From assembly GCA_963753615.1 (NCBI GenBank), contig CAVWCW010000031.1, forward strand, positions 1 through 52,171: 52,171 nt of DNA, written 5' to 3'. The translations under genes and the position numbers were made by a program. Origin of the DNA: CAVWCW01 sp963753615. GTDB lineage: Bacteria > Pseudomonadota > Gammaproteobacteria > Chromatiales > Chromatiaceae. The notes under the pieces are model-generated. The model saw only the letters and a program-made list of their open reading frames with translations, made no database searches and had not been told where the DNA came from. The first letter of the stretch is position 1, and every line of letters starts with the position of its first letter. Positions 1 through 7,473 of the stretch are shown piece by piece.

Positions 1-1
1 C

Positions 2-784
2 TCCACCTACCGCGGCTCCGACAAGCGCGGCGGCGCCAATGGTGCCCGCATCCGGCTGGCCCCGCACAAAGATTGGGAAGTCAACCAGCCCGAACAACTG
101 GCGCGAGTGCTGAAAACACTCGAGAGTATCCAGAGAGAGTTCAACGGCGCTCAGTCTGGCGGCAAGAAGGTCTCACTGGCTGACCTGATCGTGCTGGCGG
201 GTTGCTCAGGTGTTGAGAAAGCCGCGAAGAATGCCGGTCACGATCTGACGGTGCCGTTCTTACCCGGCCGAATGGACGCCTCGCAGGACCAGACCGACGT
301 CGAAGCCTTCGAGCCGCTTGAACCGATCGCGGATGCCTTCCGAAACTACCAGAAGGCCAAGTACTCGGTGTCGGCCGAGGAACTCATGGTCGACAAGGCG
401 CAGTTGTTGACGCTGACCCCACCCGAGATGACGGTACTGGTAGGCGGTATGCGCGTGCTTGGAACCAACGTCGGCCAGACCGGACATGGCGTGTTCACCG
501 ACCGCTCGGGGTCGCTGACCAATGATTTTTTCGTCAACCTGCTCGACCTGGGTACGACGTGGAACGCGATCTCTGCGGGCGAAGACCTGTTTGAAGGCAG
601 CGATCGCAAGACGGGTCAAGCGAAGTGGACCGGCACCCGGGTCGACCTGGTCTTCGGATCAAACTCCGAGCTGCGGGCCCTGGCTGAGGTCTATGCAACC
701 GCGAACGCCCAGGAAAAGTTCGTCAATGACTTCGTGACGGCCTGGACCAAAGTGATGAACCTGGATCGATTCGATCTCGCCTAG
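2..784 (+). CDS. katG: Catalase-peroxidase KatG, C-terminal part (5' end outside window)
   Basis: The frame is open from base 2 and gives about 260 residues ending at TAG 782-784. It begins with the KatG signature RGSDKRGGANGARIRL, followed by APHKDWEVNQP, which belongs to the C-terminal peroxidase-like domain. That domain has lost the haem site and supports the fold of the active N-terminal half. The family runs to roughly 720-750 residues, so about two thirds of the gene lies upstream of the window. KatG is a haem enzyme that removes hydrogen peroxide. The last residues, MNLDRFDLA, are a normal family ending, so the 3' end looks intact. A strong palindrome at 821-854 may serve as its terminator. 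Confidence 0.95.
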   Translation, partial: STYRGSDKRGGANGARIRLAPHKDWEVNQPEQLARVLKTLESIQREFNGAQSGGKKVSLADLIVLAGCSGVEKAAKNAGHDLTVPFLPGRMDASQDQTDVEAFEPLEPIADAFRNYQKAKYSVSAEELMVDKAQLLTLTPPEMTVLVGGMRVLGTNVGQTGHGVFTDRSGSLTNDFFVNLLDLGTTWNAISAGEDLFEGSDRKTGQAKWTGTRVDLVFGSNSELRALAEVYATANAQEKFVNDFVTAWTKVMNLDRFDLA

Positions 785-820
785 TCTTGGCACAGTCTCA
801 AACAGGGGCGCTAAGGAAAT

Positions 821-854
821 GCTGAAAAAAAGCCATCCATGGCATTTTTTCAGC
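821..854 (+). terminator. Candidate bidirectional terminator after katG
   Basis: The near-perfect palindrome GCTGAAAAAA ... TTTTTTCAGC encloses a GCCAT/ATGGC stem, with A-run and T-run inside the arms. It sits 37 bases after the katG stop and is the first hairpin of repeat copy A, so terminator activity may be incidental to the repeat. Confidence 0.45.
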
Positions 855-957
855 ACAGCGCTCGAAAACGCGGTTTCCGAAAGCTTGCATTTCCAGGCGG
901 TTGGACGCCTGGAAATGTCGGGGCATCATGCCCCGCACGATAAACACGATTGAATCA
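821..957 (+). repeat. Hairpin-rich repeat, copy A
   Basis: This is one of two copies of a ~135 bp repeat; the other, at 2259-2393, is inverted. Over 862-936 against the reverse complement of 2279-2353, about 64 of 75 bases agree by eye. Copy A contains three hairpins: 821-854, 888-917 (two perfect 12-base arms around loop GTTGGA) and 919-935 (8-base arms CGGGGCAT/ATGCCCCG around one base). No transposase or target-site duplication was recognised. Confidence 0.75.
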
Positions 958-1038
958 ACGTGTCCCTGATCTGGTGGAGTAAAAAATGGGCTCTGTTTAA
1001 TTCGGAGGACAAGGCCAAGGCGACTACACCCCTGTGCT

Positions 1039-1293
1039 TTGTCTTTAACGGCCGGCCTTATCTGGGGAGCGGCGATTTTCGTCGTTGCCATGGCAAATTT
1101 GAATTGGCCGACATATGGTCACGCGTTTCTAGAACTGACCGCATCTATTTATCCGGGCTGTTATCCCAGCTCTAGCATCGGGTCCGTCGTTATCGGAACA
1201 TTATACGGGTTTCTGGACGGGGCGATCGGCGGCGCCGTGTTCGCCTGGCTATACAATTTGCTCGCCCACCGTCTCTCGAACGGCTCGGCCTAA
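1039..1293 (+). CDS. Small integral membrane protein (DUF5676-like, sometimes named 'bacteriophage holin'); start unclear
   Basis: The frame gives 84 residues from TTG 1039 with two hydrophobic helices: GLIWGAAIFVVAMA near the N-terminus, and VVIGTLYGFLDGAIGGAVF near the C-terminus. The pattern LIWG ... YPG ... GFxDGxIGGAxFAWLYN is that of small two-helix membrane proteins often automatically labelled holin. Their function is not established. The frame stays open back to 970, and the codons just upstream (RLHPCAL) resemble the family N-terminus, so the annotated TTG probably starts too late. No ATG lies in frame there. A GGAGG at 1004-1008 is followed by no suitable start codon. The start codon may therefore be lost or non-canonical. 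The gene lies inside the repeat-bounded cassette. Confidence 0.6.
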   Translation: MSLTAGLIWGAAIFVVAMANLNWPTYGHAFLELTASIYPGCYPSSSIGSVVIGTLYGFLDGAIGGAVFAWLYNLLAHRLSNGSA

Positions 1294-1397
1294 CCTGGCA
1301 GTCGAAAGCGACGTGCAGCGAGAACAGCCGCGCGCGCCGCGCTGCGAACTCGAGGAGCCCTGGCGTCACTTACTTCATGGCCTTAGGGAAACCTACG

Positions 1398-2249
1398 ATG
1401 TCAACTACACGCATTATTTTTCTGACATCGTTGGCCATGACAGCGTTCGCGGGTAATTCACTGCTATGCAGAGTCGCTCTCTCGCACACCAGTACTGATG
1501 CTGCCAGCTTCACAACGATTCGATTGATCTCCGGAGCGGTGATGCTCTGGCTGCTGGTGCGAGCAAGTCGCGGCGAACATGGCGGCTCTGGCAGTTGGCT
1601 GTCGGCGCTCGCATTGTTTGGATATGCAGCCGGTTTTTCTTTCGCCTATATTAGCCTGTCTGCGGCGACCGGTGCACTGCTGCTCTTCGGTGCGGTCCAG
1701 GTAACGATGATCGGCCACGGCGTCTGGAGCGGAGAACGTTTGCGGACGCTGCAATTGGTCGGCCTGATACTTGCTTTCGGGGGGCTCGTTGGTCTGTTGC
1801 TGCCGGGTCTAACGGCCCCACCACTTTCAGGCTCTCTATTGATGTTGGGTGCCGGTTTGGCGTGGGGCGTCTATTCGCTTCGCGGCAAAGGCGCTGGTAA
1901 TCCCGTCGCCGTAACAGCGGGTAATTTTTTGCGCGCTGCGCCAATCTCCGCAGCGCTGAGCATAATAATGCTTCACAATACCTCCCTGGATACCCCGGGA
2001 TTTTTGTATGCCATTTCTTCAGGCGCTCTGGCATCGGGGGTAGGATATGCGATTTGGTACACGGTATTGCCGGCGTTGAAAGCCACCAATGCGGCTACAG
2101 TACAGCTTAGCGTTCCAGTCATCGCGGCTTTGGGCGGCATCCTTTTCCTATCCGAGCCACTAACCCTGCGCTTAGTTCTGACCTCCGTCGCCATTCTCGG
2201 TGGAATTGCGTTGGTAATCGTGGAGAAGCAGCAAACTAAAGGCGTCTAG
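1398..2249 (+). CDS. EamA/DMT-family transporter
   Basis: The product is a drug/metabolite-transporter superfamily permease of 283 residues from ATG 1398. It has about ten hydrophobic segments and an internal two-fold repeat typical of EamA proteins. ATG 1398 (MSTTRII) is preferred to the in-frame ATG 1377 because AGGG lies about nine bases ahead of it. The substrate cannot be read from sequence; the family exports amino acids, metabolites or drugs across the inner membrane. Base composition is visibly less GC-rich than in the housekeeping genes. It shares the repeat-bounded segment with the small membrane protein at 1039. Both points suggest acquisition by transfer. Confidence 0.85.
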   Translation: MSTTRIIFLTSLAMTAFAGNSLLCRVALSHTSTDAASFTTIRLISGAVMLWLLVRASRGEHGGSGSWLSALALFGYAAGFSFAYISLSAATGALLLFGAVQVTMIGHGVWSGERLRTLQLVGLILAFGGLVGLLLPGLTAPPLSGSLLMLGAGLAWGVYSLRGKGAGNPVAVTAGNFLRAAPISAALSIIMLHNTSLDTPGFLYAISSGALASGVGYAIWYTVLPALKATNAATVQLSVPVIAALGGILFLSEPLTLRLVLTSVAILGGIALVIVEKQQTKGV

Positions 2250-2258
2250 GGAGGCCAG

Positions 2259-2393
2259 GATTTAATCGCGTTTCCCCCGCGGGGCAGGATGCCCCGCCAT
2301 GTTCAGGCGTCCAACCATCTGAAAATGAAGGCTCTCGGAAACCGTGTTTTCGAAAGCCGTGCTGCAATAAGCCAGGGAGGGCTTTTTTCGTCT
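2259..2393 (-). repeat. Hairpin-rich repeat, copy B (inverted relative to copy A)
   Basis: The reverse complement aligns with 821-957 along nearly its whole length, including the GAAAAAAGCC end, TCGAAAACxCGGTTTCCG, GGTTGGACGCCTG and GGGGCATCxTGCCCC. It begins ten bases after the transporter stop. Its central hairpin is imperfect in this copy, whereas the GGGGCA/TGCCCC hairpin is intact. Confidence 0.75.
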
Positions 2394-2471
2394 CCCTAGT
2401 CGAAAATCCGCAAGCAGCTTGACGCCAGCCCCACACCACCCCGCATGTGGGCCCGGACTGGGCGTTTATAA

Positions 2472-2691
2472 GAAGGCGCCAATAACGGCATCCTGATCGT
2501 GCAATTCGCCAAACAGCTGCAACTGGCCCGAGCCTGGGCCATGCAGCGGAGGAACGGGCCGCCGCCATGGGCCTGCGCCCGATGCCGATGCCCCTATTTG
2601 GCCGTGGTAGTCGCCATGGCGCCCCCTGCCCGCCGCGAGCGGGCCCGGCATCGGCGCCCTGTTCACCCTCTACCTGGTGCCCGCGGTGTAG
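2472..2691 (+). pseudogene. Remnant of an RND efflux pump (AcrB/MexB-like C-terminal part)
   Basis: Three frames in succession spell parts of the conserved end of RND inner-membrane transporters. From 2481 comes NNGILIVQFAKQLQ, matching the helix usually written KNAILIVEFA. Around 2567 comes MGLRPMPMP, matching the RLRPILMT region. At 2647-2691 comes GIGALFTLYLVPAV followed by a stop, matching the last helix (TLFVVPVxY). The frames differ and the parts between are shortened, so this is a decayed fragment without a promoter or start. The rest of 2394-2927 shows nothing recognisable. Confidence 0.6.
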
Positions 2692-2927
2692 CTGCCGCCG
2701 ATCCGGCTACGACGCCCCTCGGACAAACGCGCAAAAATTCTTTCTCCCAGCCTCTTGCAATAGGCCGAAGTCCGTATAAACTTCCGCTTGCGCGATCACA
2801 CGGCGTCGGAACTCTCCCTTCGGCCCTGGACAGTGCGTCACCCCTGTCGCCAGCCCTCATGAGAACCATCCTGCGGTACGGTAGAGCGTAAACACTCCAC
2901 CATACTTACTTTTCGAGGTACGCACTA

Positions 2928-3173
2928 ATGAACCTGAGATCGAATCTCCTCGCCTCCGCGTTTTTCGTGTTGGCGCTCCAGGCCGCTTCGGCCGGCGCTG
3001 ACCAGGCGGTGTTCGAAACCCTGGATGCCAATGGTGACGGTTTTATTTCCGTAGAAGAAGCCAGCGTCAGTTCCAACGAGGATTTGGTAGACTCCTTTGA
3101 AGACGGCGACGAGAACAACGACGGTAAACTCGACTTCGCGGAATTCGAGAAGATGGAGGTCACCGACGAATAG
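2928..3173 (+). CDS. Exported EF-hand calcium-binding protein
   Basis: This 81-residue protein has a Sec signal peptide (MNLRSNLLASAFFVLALQ, probable cleavage after ASA at about residue 22) and a mature part of about 60 residues made of two EF-hand loops. Loop 1 is DANGDGFISVEE (residues 33-44) and loop 2 is DENNDGKLDFAE (61-72). Both carry acidic or Asn residues at loop positions 1, 3, 5 and 12, so calcium binding is expected. The mature protein is very acidic. CGAGGT lies ahead of the ATG. The gene stands alone and is followed by a clear terminator at 3238. Whether it buffers calcium or regulates a partner in the periplasm is unknown. Confidence 0.85.
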   Translation: MNLRSNLLASAFFVLALQAASAGADQAVFETLDANGDGFISVEEASVSSNEDLVDSFEDGDENNDGKLDFAEFEKMEVTDE

Positions 3174-3237
3174 CCATCCGGTGTCGGGCCAATCCTGAAT
3201 CTGCGGCGCGGCCCCAAGGTTGCAGCGCGGAGACGAG

Positions 3238-3277
3238 AACCGGCGACAGGCGGCTGCCTGTTGCCGGTTTCTTTTTC
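3238..3277 (+). terminator. Rho-independent terminator after the EF-hand gene
   Basis: A long stem, AACCGGCGACAGGC pairing imperfectly with GCCTGTTGCCGGTT around a short loop, is followed by TTTCTTTTT. Confidence 0.85.
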
Positions 3278-3418
3278 GGACTACCTCAAAGCGAACACAA
3301 GCATTCGAATTGCACCTGCGGCGCCCGTTTGCCGCGACGCCGGCGAGCCGGCCGGTTTCGCGCCGGCTGAGTTCGTCGTATCCTACCCGGGATCTTCGAA
3401 CCCAGACCGAAGCCCCCG

Positions 3419-4024
3419 ATGCCGATCTCATTGCGTTTGCTCGCCGCCCTCCCCCTGCTGTTGGCCGCCTGCGCCGGCGGCCCGCCGAAGAATATCGACA
3501 ACGGCTGCGCCATCTTCGACGAGAAGGACGATTGGTACGAGAGCGCCCACGACAGCTACCAGAAGTGGGGGGTCCCGGTGCATGTGCAACTCGCCATCAT
3601 CTACCAGGAATCGGCGTTTCGCGACGATGCAAAACCGCCGCGAAGCAAGCTGCTGTGGGTGATCCCCTGGACCCGTCCCTCCTCGGCCTACGGCTACGGC
3701 CAGGTCAAAGACAGCACCTGGGACTGGTACCGGGACAGCACCGGCCATCGCTGGGCCGACCGGGACGACTTTGAGGACGTCGCGGATTTCATCGGTTGGT
3801 ACGGAGACGTTACCCACCGCAAGCTGGGGGTCTCCAAGTGGGACGCCTATCGGCAGTACCTGGCCTATCACGAGGGCCACGGCGGCTATCAACGCGGCAG
3901 CTACAAGAAGAAGAGCTGGCTGCTCAAGGTAGCGCGCAAAGTGGACAACCGTTCCAAGACCTACCAAGCACAACTCCAGGCCTGCGCCGACGACCTGGAC
4001 GACGGTGGCTGGTGGCCGTTTTGA
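3419..4024 (+). CDS. Lipoprotein lytic transglycosylase-like protein (SLT fold)
   Basis: The 201-residue protein has a lipoprotein signal peptide ending in the lipobox LLAAC, with the lipidated Cys at 18. The SLT-type domain follows: YQESAF with the likely catalytic Glu64, then AYGYGQVKDSTW (about 90-101), then the YLAYHEGHGGY segment (about 147-157). These match the three conserved blocks of family-1 lytic transglycosylases, which cleave peptidoglycan between MurNAc and GlcNAc. It is much shorter than Slt70 and carries only the catalytic core. An outer-membrane anchor is expected because no Asp follows the Cys. Its 3' end overlaps the DUF2288 gene, so the two are probably co-transcribed. Confidence 0.85.
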   Translation: MPISLRLLAALPLLLAACAGGPPKNIDNGCAIFDEKDDWYESAHDSYQKWGVPVHVQLAIIYQESAFRDDAKPPRSKLLWVIPWTRPSSAYGYGQVKDSTWDWYRDSTGHRWADRDDFEDVADFIGWYGDVTHRKLGVSKWDAYRQYLAYHEGHGGYQRGSYKKKSWLLKVARKVDNRSKTYQAQLQACADDLDDGGWWPF

Positions 4025-4368
4025 AATCGCTGGTGGACGCGGACGGACGGGTCGAGCTGAATGCCGAGGAGTTGCGGCAAAAGATACTGCTGGAGACCGC
4101 CCCGATGGACTGGCCGGAGCTAGCGCGCTGGTTTGCGCGTGGGGTGGTGGTGATCGCCCAGCCCGGGCTCAATCTGGTGGAGGCCGCCGCCTGCCTTGCA
4201 GAGAACGATCAAGCGCGCCTGCAGGATTGGATCGAGGCCGGGCGGATCCGTCGTGCACTCGACTCGGACGCCAAGCGCTGGAACACTGCCGACCAGCAAT
4301 TCTGGGCGGTGGTGGTAGCGCCCTGGGTGCTGGTGCAGGAAATTGCGGGCACGGTGGATCAGGAGTAG
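4021..4368 (+). CDS. DUF2288 family protein
   Basis: The product, about 115 residues, matches the DUF2288 pattern: LRQKILLETAPMDWPELARW, then FARGVVVIAQPGLNLVEAA, then a Trp-rich end FWAVVVAPWVLVQE. The function is unknown and no catalytic motif is visible. The start is uncertain: TTG 4021 overlaps the upstream TGA (TTGA), while GTG 4012 and GTG 4033 are in frame. The overlap suggests translational coupling to the transglycosylase gene. Its end overlaps by ten bases the end of the convergent gene on the minus strand. Confidence 0.75.
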   Translation: MKSLVDADGRVELNAEELRQKILLETAPMDWPELARWFARGVVVIAQPGLNLVEAAACLAENDQARLQDWIEAGRIRRALDSDAKRWNTADQQFWAVVVAPWVLVQEIAGTVDQE

Positions 4369-5402
4369 TAGCGTTCCGCCTGGCTCAGGAAATATCCCTT
4401 GGGAAGCAGCTCTTCCCGCGGGAAGCGCGCCAGTACCAGGACTCGGGTGACGTCGCCGAATTCTACCTCGAGCAACCGCACCTCGCGCCCCCGGTCCGCC
4501 TGCTCCGGCTCCAGCAGAAGATTCATCCGGCTCAGGAACAGGCTGCGCGGGCGCATGGCCACGTGCCGCTCGGGTTGCTCCAGGATCGCGCGCACCAGTT
4601 CCAGATAGTCGTCGAGGGAGTCGAAGCCGTCGCGCTGCGCCTTCAATTCAGACTCGAGTTGTTCCAGCTCTTGGGCCAATTTCTCGGGCCGCGCTCGCTG
4701 TTCGGCATCGGCCGCACCCAGTTCCTCCAACCCGGCGTTGCGGGCACGGGCAGTGCGCAGACGCGACTTCAGTATCAAGTGTTGCTCCTTCATCGCCGCG
4801 ATGCGGTTCTGGCGCTCGCTCAGCTCCTCCAGGGCGTACGCCACCAGCAAACGAAAGCCACGCAGCACCAGCCGCTCTCGCAGTTCCTGTTCGGTGGCGG
4901 AGGGAAGCACGATCCGGTGATCGACAAAACCAACAGCAGTCTGGCGCACGTCTCGGCGTACCTTTTCGCCCTGCAACTGCATGCCGAGCACCGTCTTCTG
5001 GTCCAACAGCATGTTGAGCGACAGGAAGCAGTGGTCCGCGCTGCCGGGGTGCCGGTCGAAAAAGTCGTACAGCCGTTTGCTCTTGCTGAACACGGTCTGC
5101 AGGTCTTTGACGCTGGAGAACAGGGCATGTACGAGAGGATCGTCCGCCCAGGTCTTGCGGTCCACCGCAACCGCGTCGGGTATCTGCTGTACTGCCTGGG
5201 CGAAGTAGGCATGGGCCTTGCGCACCGCCGGAGCCAACCTGCGTTGGTGATTGCCGAGGGCGCGGATACGCGGATCCGTGCCCTCCACTACCTCTTCTAT
5301 CAACTCGCGGACGCGGGCCTCCGGCAGGGCGTCCGTCTCAGTACCCCGCTCACGGGATCCTCCCAACACGCGCCGCAGCCAATCGATCAGCCCGTTCGAC
5401 AT
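4359..5402 (-). CDS. Conserved hypothetical protein, coiled-coil rich
   Basis: The product is 347 residues from ATG 5402 (MSNGLIDWLRR), preferred to the upstream in-frame ATG 5513 because GGGAG lies ten bases ahead of it. No signal peptide or membrane span is visible. The N-terminal part contains a KTWADDPLVHALF segment and KRLYDFFDR. The middle (about 195-275) is Glu/Lys/Arg-rich with heptad-like spacing, suggesting a coiled coil. The C-terminus has EVRLLEVEFGDVTRVLVLARFP, a likely beta-rich end. I do not recognise the family and propose no function. Confidence 0.75.
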   Translation of the reverse strand: MSNGLIDWLRRVLGGSRERGTETDALPEARVRELIEEVVEGTDPRIRALGNHQRRLAPAVRKAHAYFAQAVQQIPDAVAVDRKTWADDPLVHALFSSVKDLQTVFSKSKRLYDFFDRHPGSADHCFLSLNMLLDQKTVLGMQLQGEKVRRDVRQTAVGFVDHRIVLPSATEQELRERLVLRGFRLLVAYALEELSERQNRIAAMKEQHLILKSRLRTARARNAGLEELGAADAEQRARPEKLAQELEQLESELKAQRDGFDSLDDYLELVRAILEQPERHVAMRPRSLFLSRMNLLLEPEQADRGREVRLLEVEFGDVTRVLVLARFPREELLPKGYFLSQAERYYS

Positions 5403-6283
5403 CTGGTTAGCGCTCCCCTGATCTGGCGACCCAGGTTGCCGGCTCGCCGCAACGAACATCGCCGAAGCCGTGTCGACAGGGGCTGTCGAACCCATGCTGG
5501 TTGGCTGAGCCATCGTCGCTCAACCAGGGTACGCGTTCGGCCAACCCGGTGGCCCGAGATCGGTGGTCTGTAGTCTTCATCAGAATCATTTTCGGGCTCC
5601 ATCCGCAGCAGACGCGCCGCATCTCAAGCAATCACCGTTCAGCCCGGTAGGCGCCGGACATCTGACCATACAGACCAGCGCCTGCTTACTTTTTGGAGCA
5701 CTCGTTGCCTAATTCAAGGGACCGTGCCGACGTCGTGACCGCGAAAAGAACCAGGAGACCCTCACTCGCCAACCGATCTTGCCATCTGGGGTTGCGCGGC
5801 TAATGGGGTGATCGGCGCCAGTCGACCCCAGAATCACGCCGCCCCCCTCGCTCGGATATTTCACCAGGTATCGGGCCCCTGGCGCAGGGCCTGTGCGGCC
5901 AGGCGCCGCTGTGGAGCGAAATCGATAATCGTAGCTATCGGTTGAATGAAGCGCAAGCACCGGGGTGCAGGAACCGGCCAGGGGCAGGGGTGCGATAGCC
6001 AGGCGGCGTGATACAGAGTGTTTCGCTGCAGACGCCTCCTGAGTCCTATTCACGTGTCGAATTTCCAGTCGCTTATGCGAAGCCGCCTGGCGGCCTGGCG
6101 AAATATGCGCGCCAGTCCTCTCCAACCTAGCCCGCCCCGCGAATGGACCTGCATTAGCCTTGTCCGCACCGTTTACGTGCAGATTCATGGTAACAAAGCG
6201 CGGTTCGGCGGCCCTGTTCGTTGGCGCCATTATTGCATTCTCTAACGCAAGCGAGTGACCTGAACACCCAGGGGAGAGGATCG
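5403..6283. other. Gene-poor intergenic region
   Basis: This 881-base stretch lies between the divergent gene at 4359-5402 and the ATP-grasp gene. Long frames occur on both strands, but none has a recognisable domain, a good ribosome site or a consistent codon pattern. AGGGGAGAGG just ahead of ATG 6284 is the only clear signal. It may contain decayed sequence. Confidence 0.4.
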
Positions 6284-7400
6284 ATGGCCGTCTCGAAACA
6301 ACTGGCAGTGGGGCCGCGAAGCGCCCGTCCGCGTATTTTCAACCACGATATTTTGAACTGCACCAACGATGAGGTGGTGGGCAACCATCTTTACTCGGGG
6401 CGGGTGCTGGGAATGACCGAGCCGGAAGACCTGGTTCAACTCCACCCGCGATTACGCAGCCAATGGCCCCACATCCGCGAGCATTACGGTCGCATCGGCT
6501 TGGCCCATAGCGGGCAGGTGATCTGGAGCGTCGACTATGACGCAGTTTCTCGGCCACCGGGATTTTCTGCCGTCGGTGTTCTTTTTCGGCCCCGAGCCGG
6601 CTGCGACAAGCCCGGACCCAGGCTGGGAATCGACCGTGGCGTTCATCAACTCCAAGAACAATTTTATGACCCTCGCCGAGGAATTGGGACTGGACACGCC
6701 CAGGACCTGGTGCTTTGATCGCCCAAGCCAGGTCCAGAACCTGGAACAATTCGTCTACCCCTGCTACCTCAAGGCTGCCATTTCGGTGGCCGGGGTCGGC
6801 ATCTACCGCTGCGCCGACGCGGCCGAACTGGCCAACAGGCTCGACGAGTTCGAGGCAGACATGCCAGTCCAGGTGCAGGAGGAAATCGCCACCGAGCTGT
6901 TTCTGAATCTGCAGTACCGGGTTACCGATCAGGGCCTCGAACGCTATGCCGCCAGCGAGCAGGTGCTGGACGGATTCACCCATATCGGCAACCGTTACCC
7001 GGCCAGCCACCAGCCCTGGGAATCGGTGGAACCGATGGCGGTCCGGCTATGGAAACGCGGTATGCGGGACGTGTTCGCCTTCGACGTCGGGGTGGTGGAG
7101 ACGCCCGAGGGCACAAGGTACCGCCCGATCGAATGCAACCCCCGCTTCAACGGTGCCTCCTACCCCACCGGGGTGGCGATAAAGCTGGGAGCCGACGAAT
7201 GGCTGGCGCTGAACTGCAGTACCTCGCTGCGGGACCTGCAGGATCTGGACCTGAGCGGCCTCGAGTTCAATCCAAAGATCAAGAAGGGTATCGCCGTGGT
7301 GAATTGGGGTAGTATCCTGGCCGGCAAGCTCGGGGTGCTGATCGCCGGCACCCGAGCCGAGCAGGCGGCGCTACGCCACGAGTTGGAGCGACGAATTTAG
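6284..7400 (+). CDS. ATP-grasp ligase-like protein, frame broken near 6540
   Basis: ATG 6284 (AGGGGAGAGG upstream) opens a frame with RPRIFNHDILNCTNDEVVGN and ends its meaningful part at VIWSVDYD near 6541. The protein then continues in another frame from about 6540 (TQFLGHRDFLPSVFFFG) to TAG 7398-7400. Together they give about 370 residues. The second part shows the ATP-grasp plan: YLKAAISVAGVGIYRC (nucleotide-binding Lys region), VQVQEEIATELFLNLQY, and PIECNPRFNGASYPTG, the metal-binding E-x-N-x-R segment. ATP-grasp enzymes join a carboxylate to an amine or thiol through an acyl phosphate. The substrate is unknown. The next gene encodes an isoaspartyl peptidase, hinting at amide-bond chemistry. 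The frame break may be real decay or a one-base sequence error. Confidence 0.7.
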
Positions 7401-7429
7401 AGCGGCTGACGCAAACCACTCTCCCTCTG

Positions 7430-7463
7430 GCCGGCGCTGCTGCTTTTTCGCCGGCTTTTTTTT
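7430..7463 (+). terminator. Rho-independent terminator between the ATP-grasp and isoaspartyl peptidase genes
   Basis: Arms GCCGGCG (7430-7436) and CGCCGGC (7449-7455) are followed directly by eight T. The T run ends ten bases before the next start codon and abuts its ribosome-binding site. Confidence 0.8.
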
Positions 7464-7473
7464 AAGGGTGACC

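Noticed and set aside
4005..5573. A 522-codon plus-strand open frame opposite the gene at 4359-5402
   Set aside because: It begins inside the transglycosylase/DUF2288 genes and shows no recognisable protein; the minus-strand gene has a proper start site.
5709..6230. A 173-codon minus-strand open frame in the 5.4-6.3 kb gap
   Set aside because: No domain, ribosome site or conserved neighbour; composition is compatible with random open frame in GC-rich DNA.
6530..6550. Programmed frameshifting in the ATP-grasp gene
   Set aside because: No slippery heptamer and no evident downstream pseudoknot; an indel is simpler.
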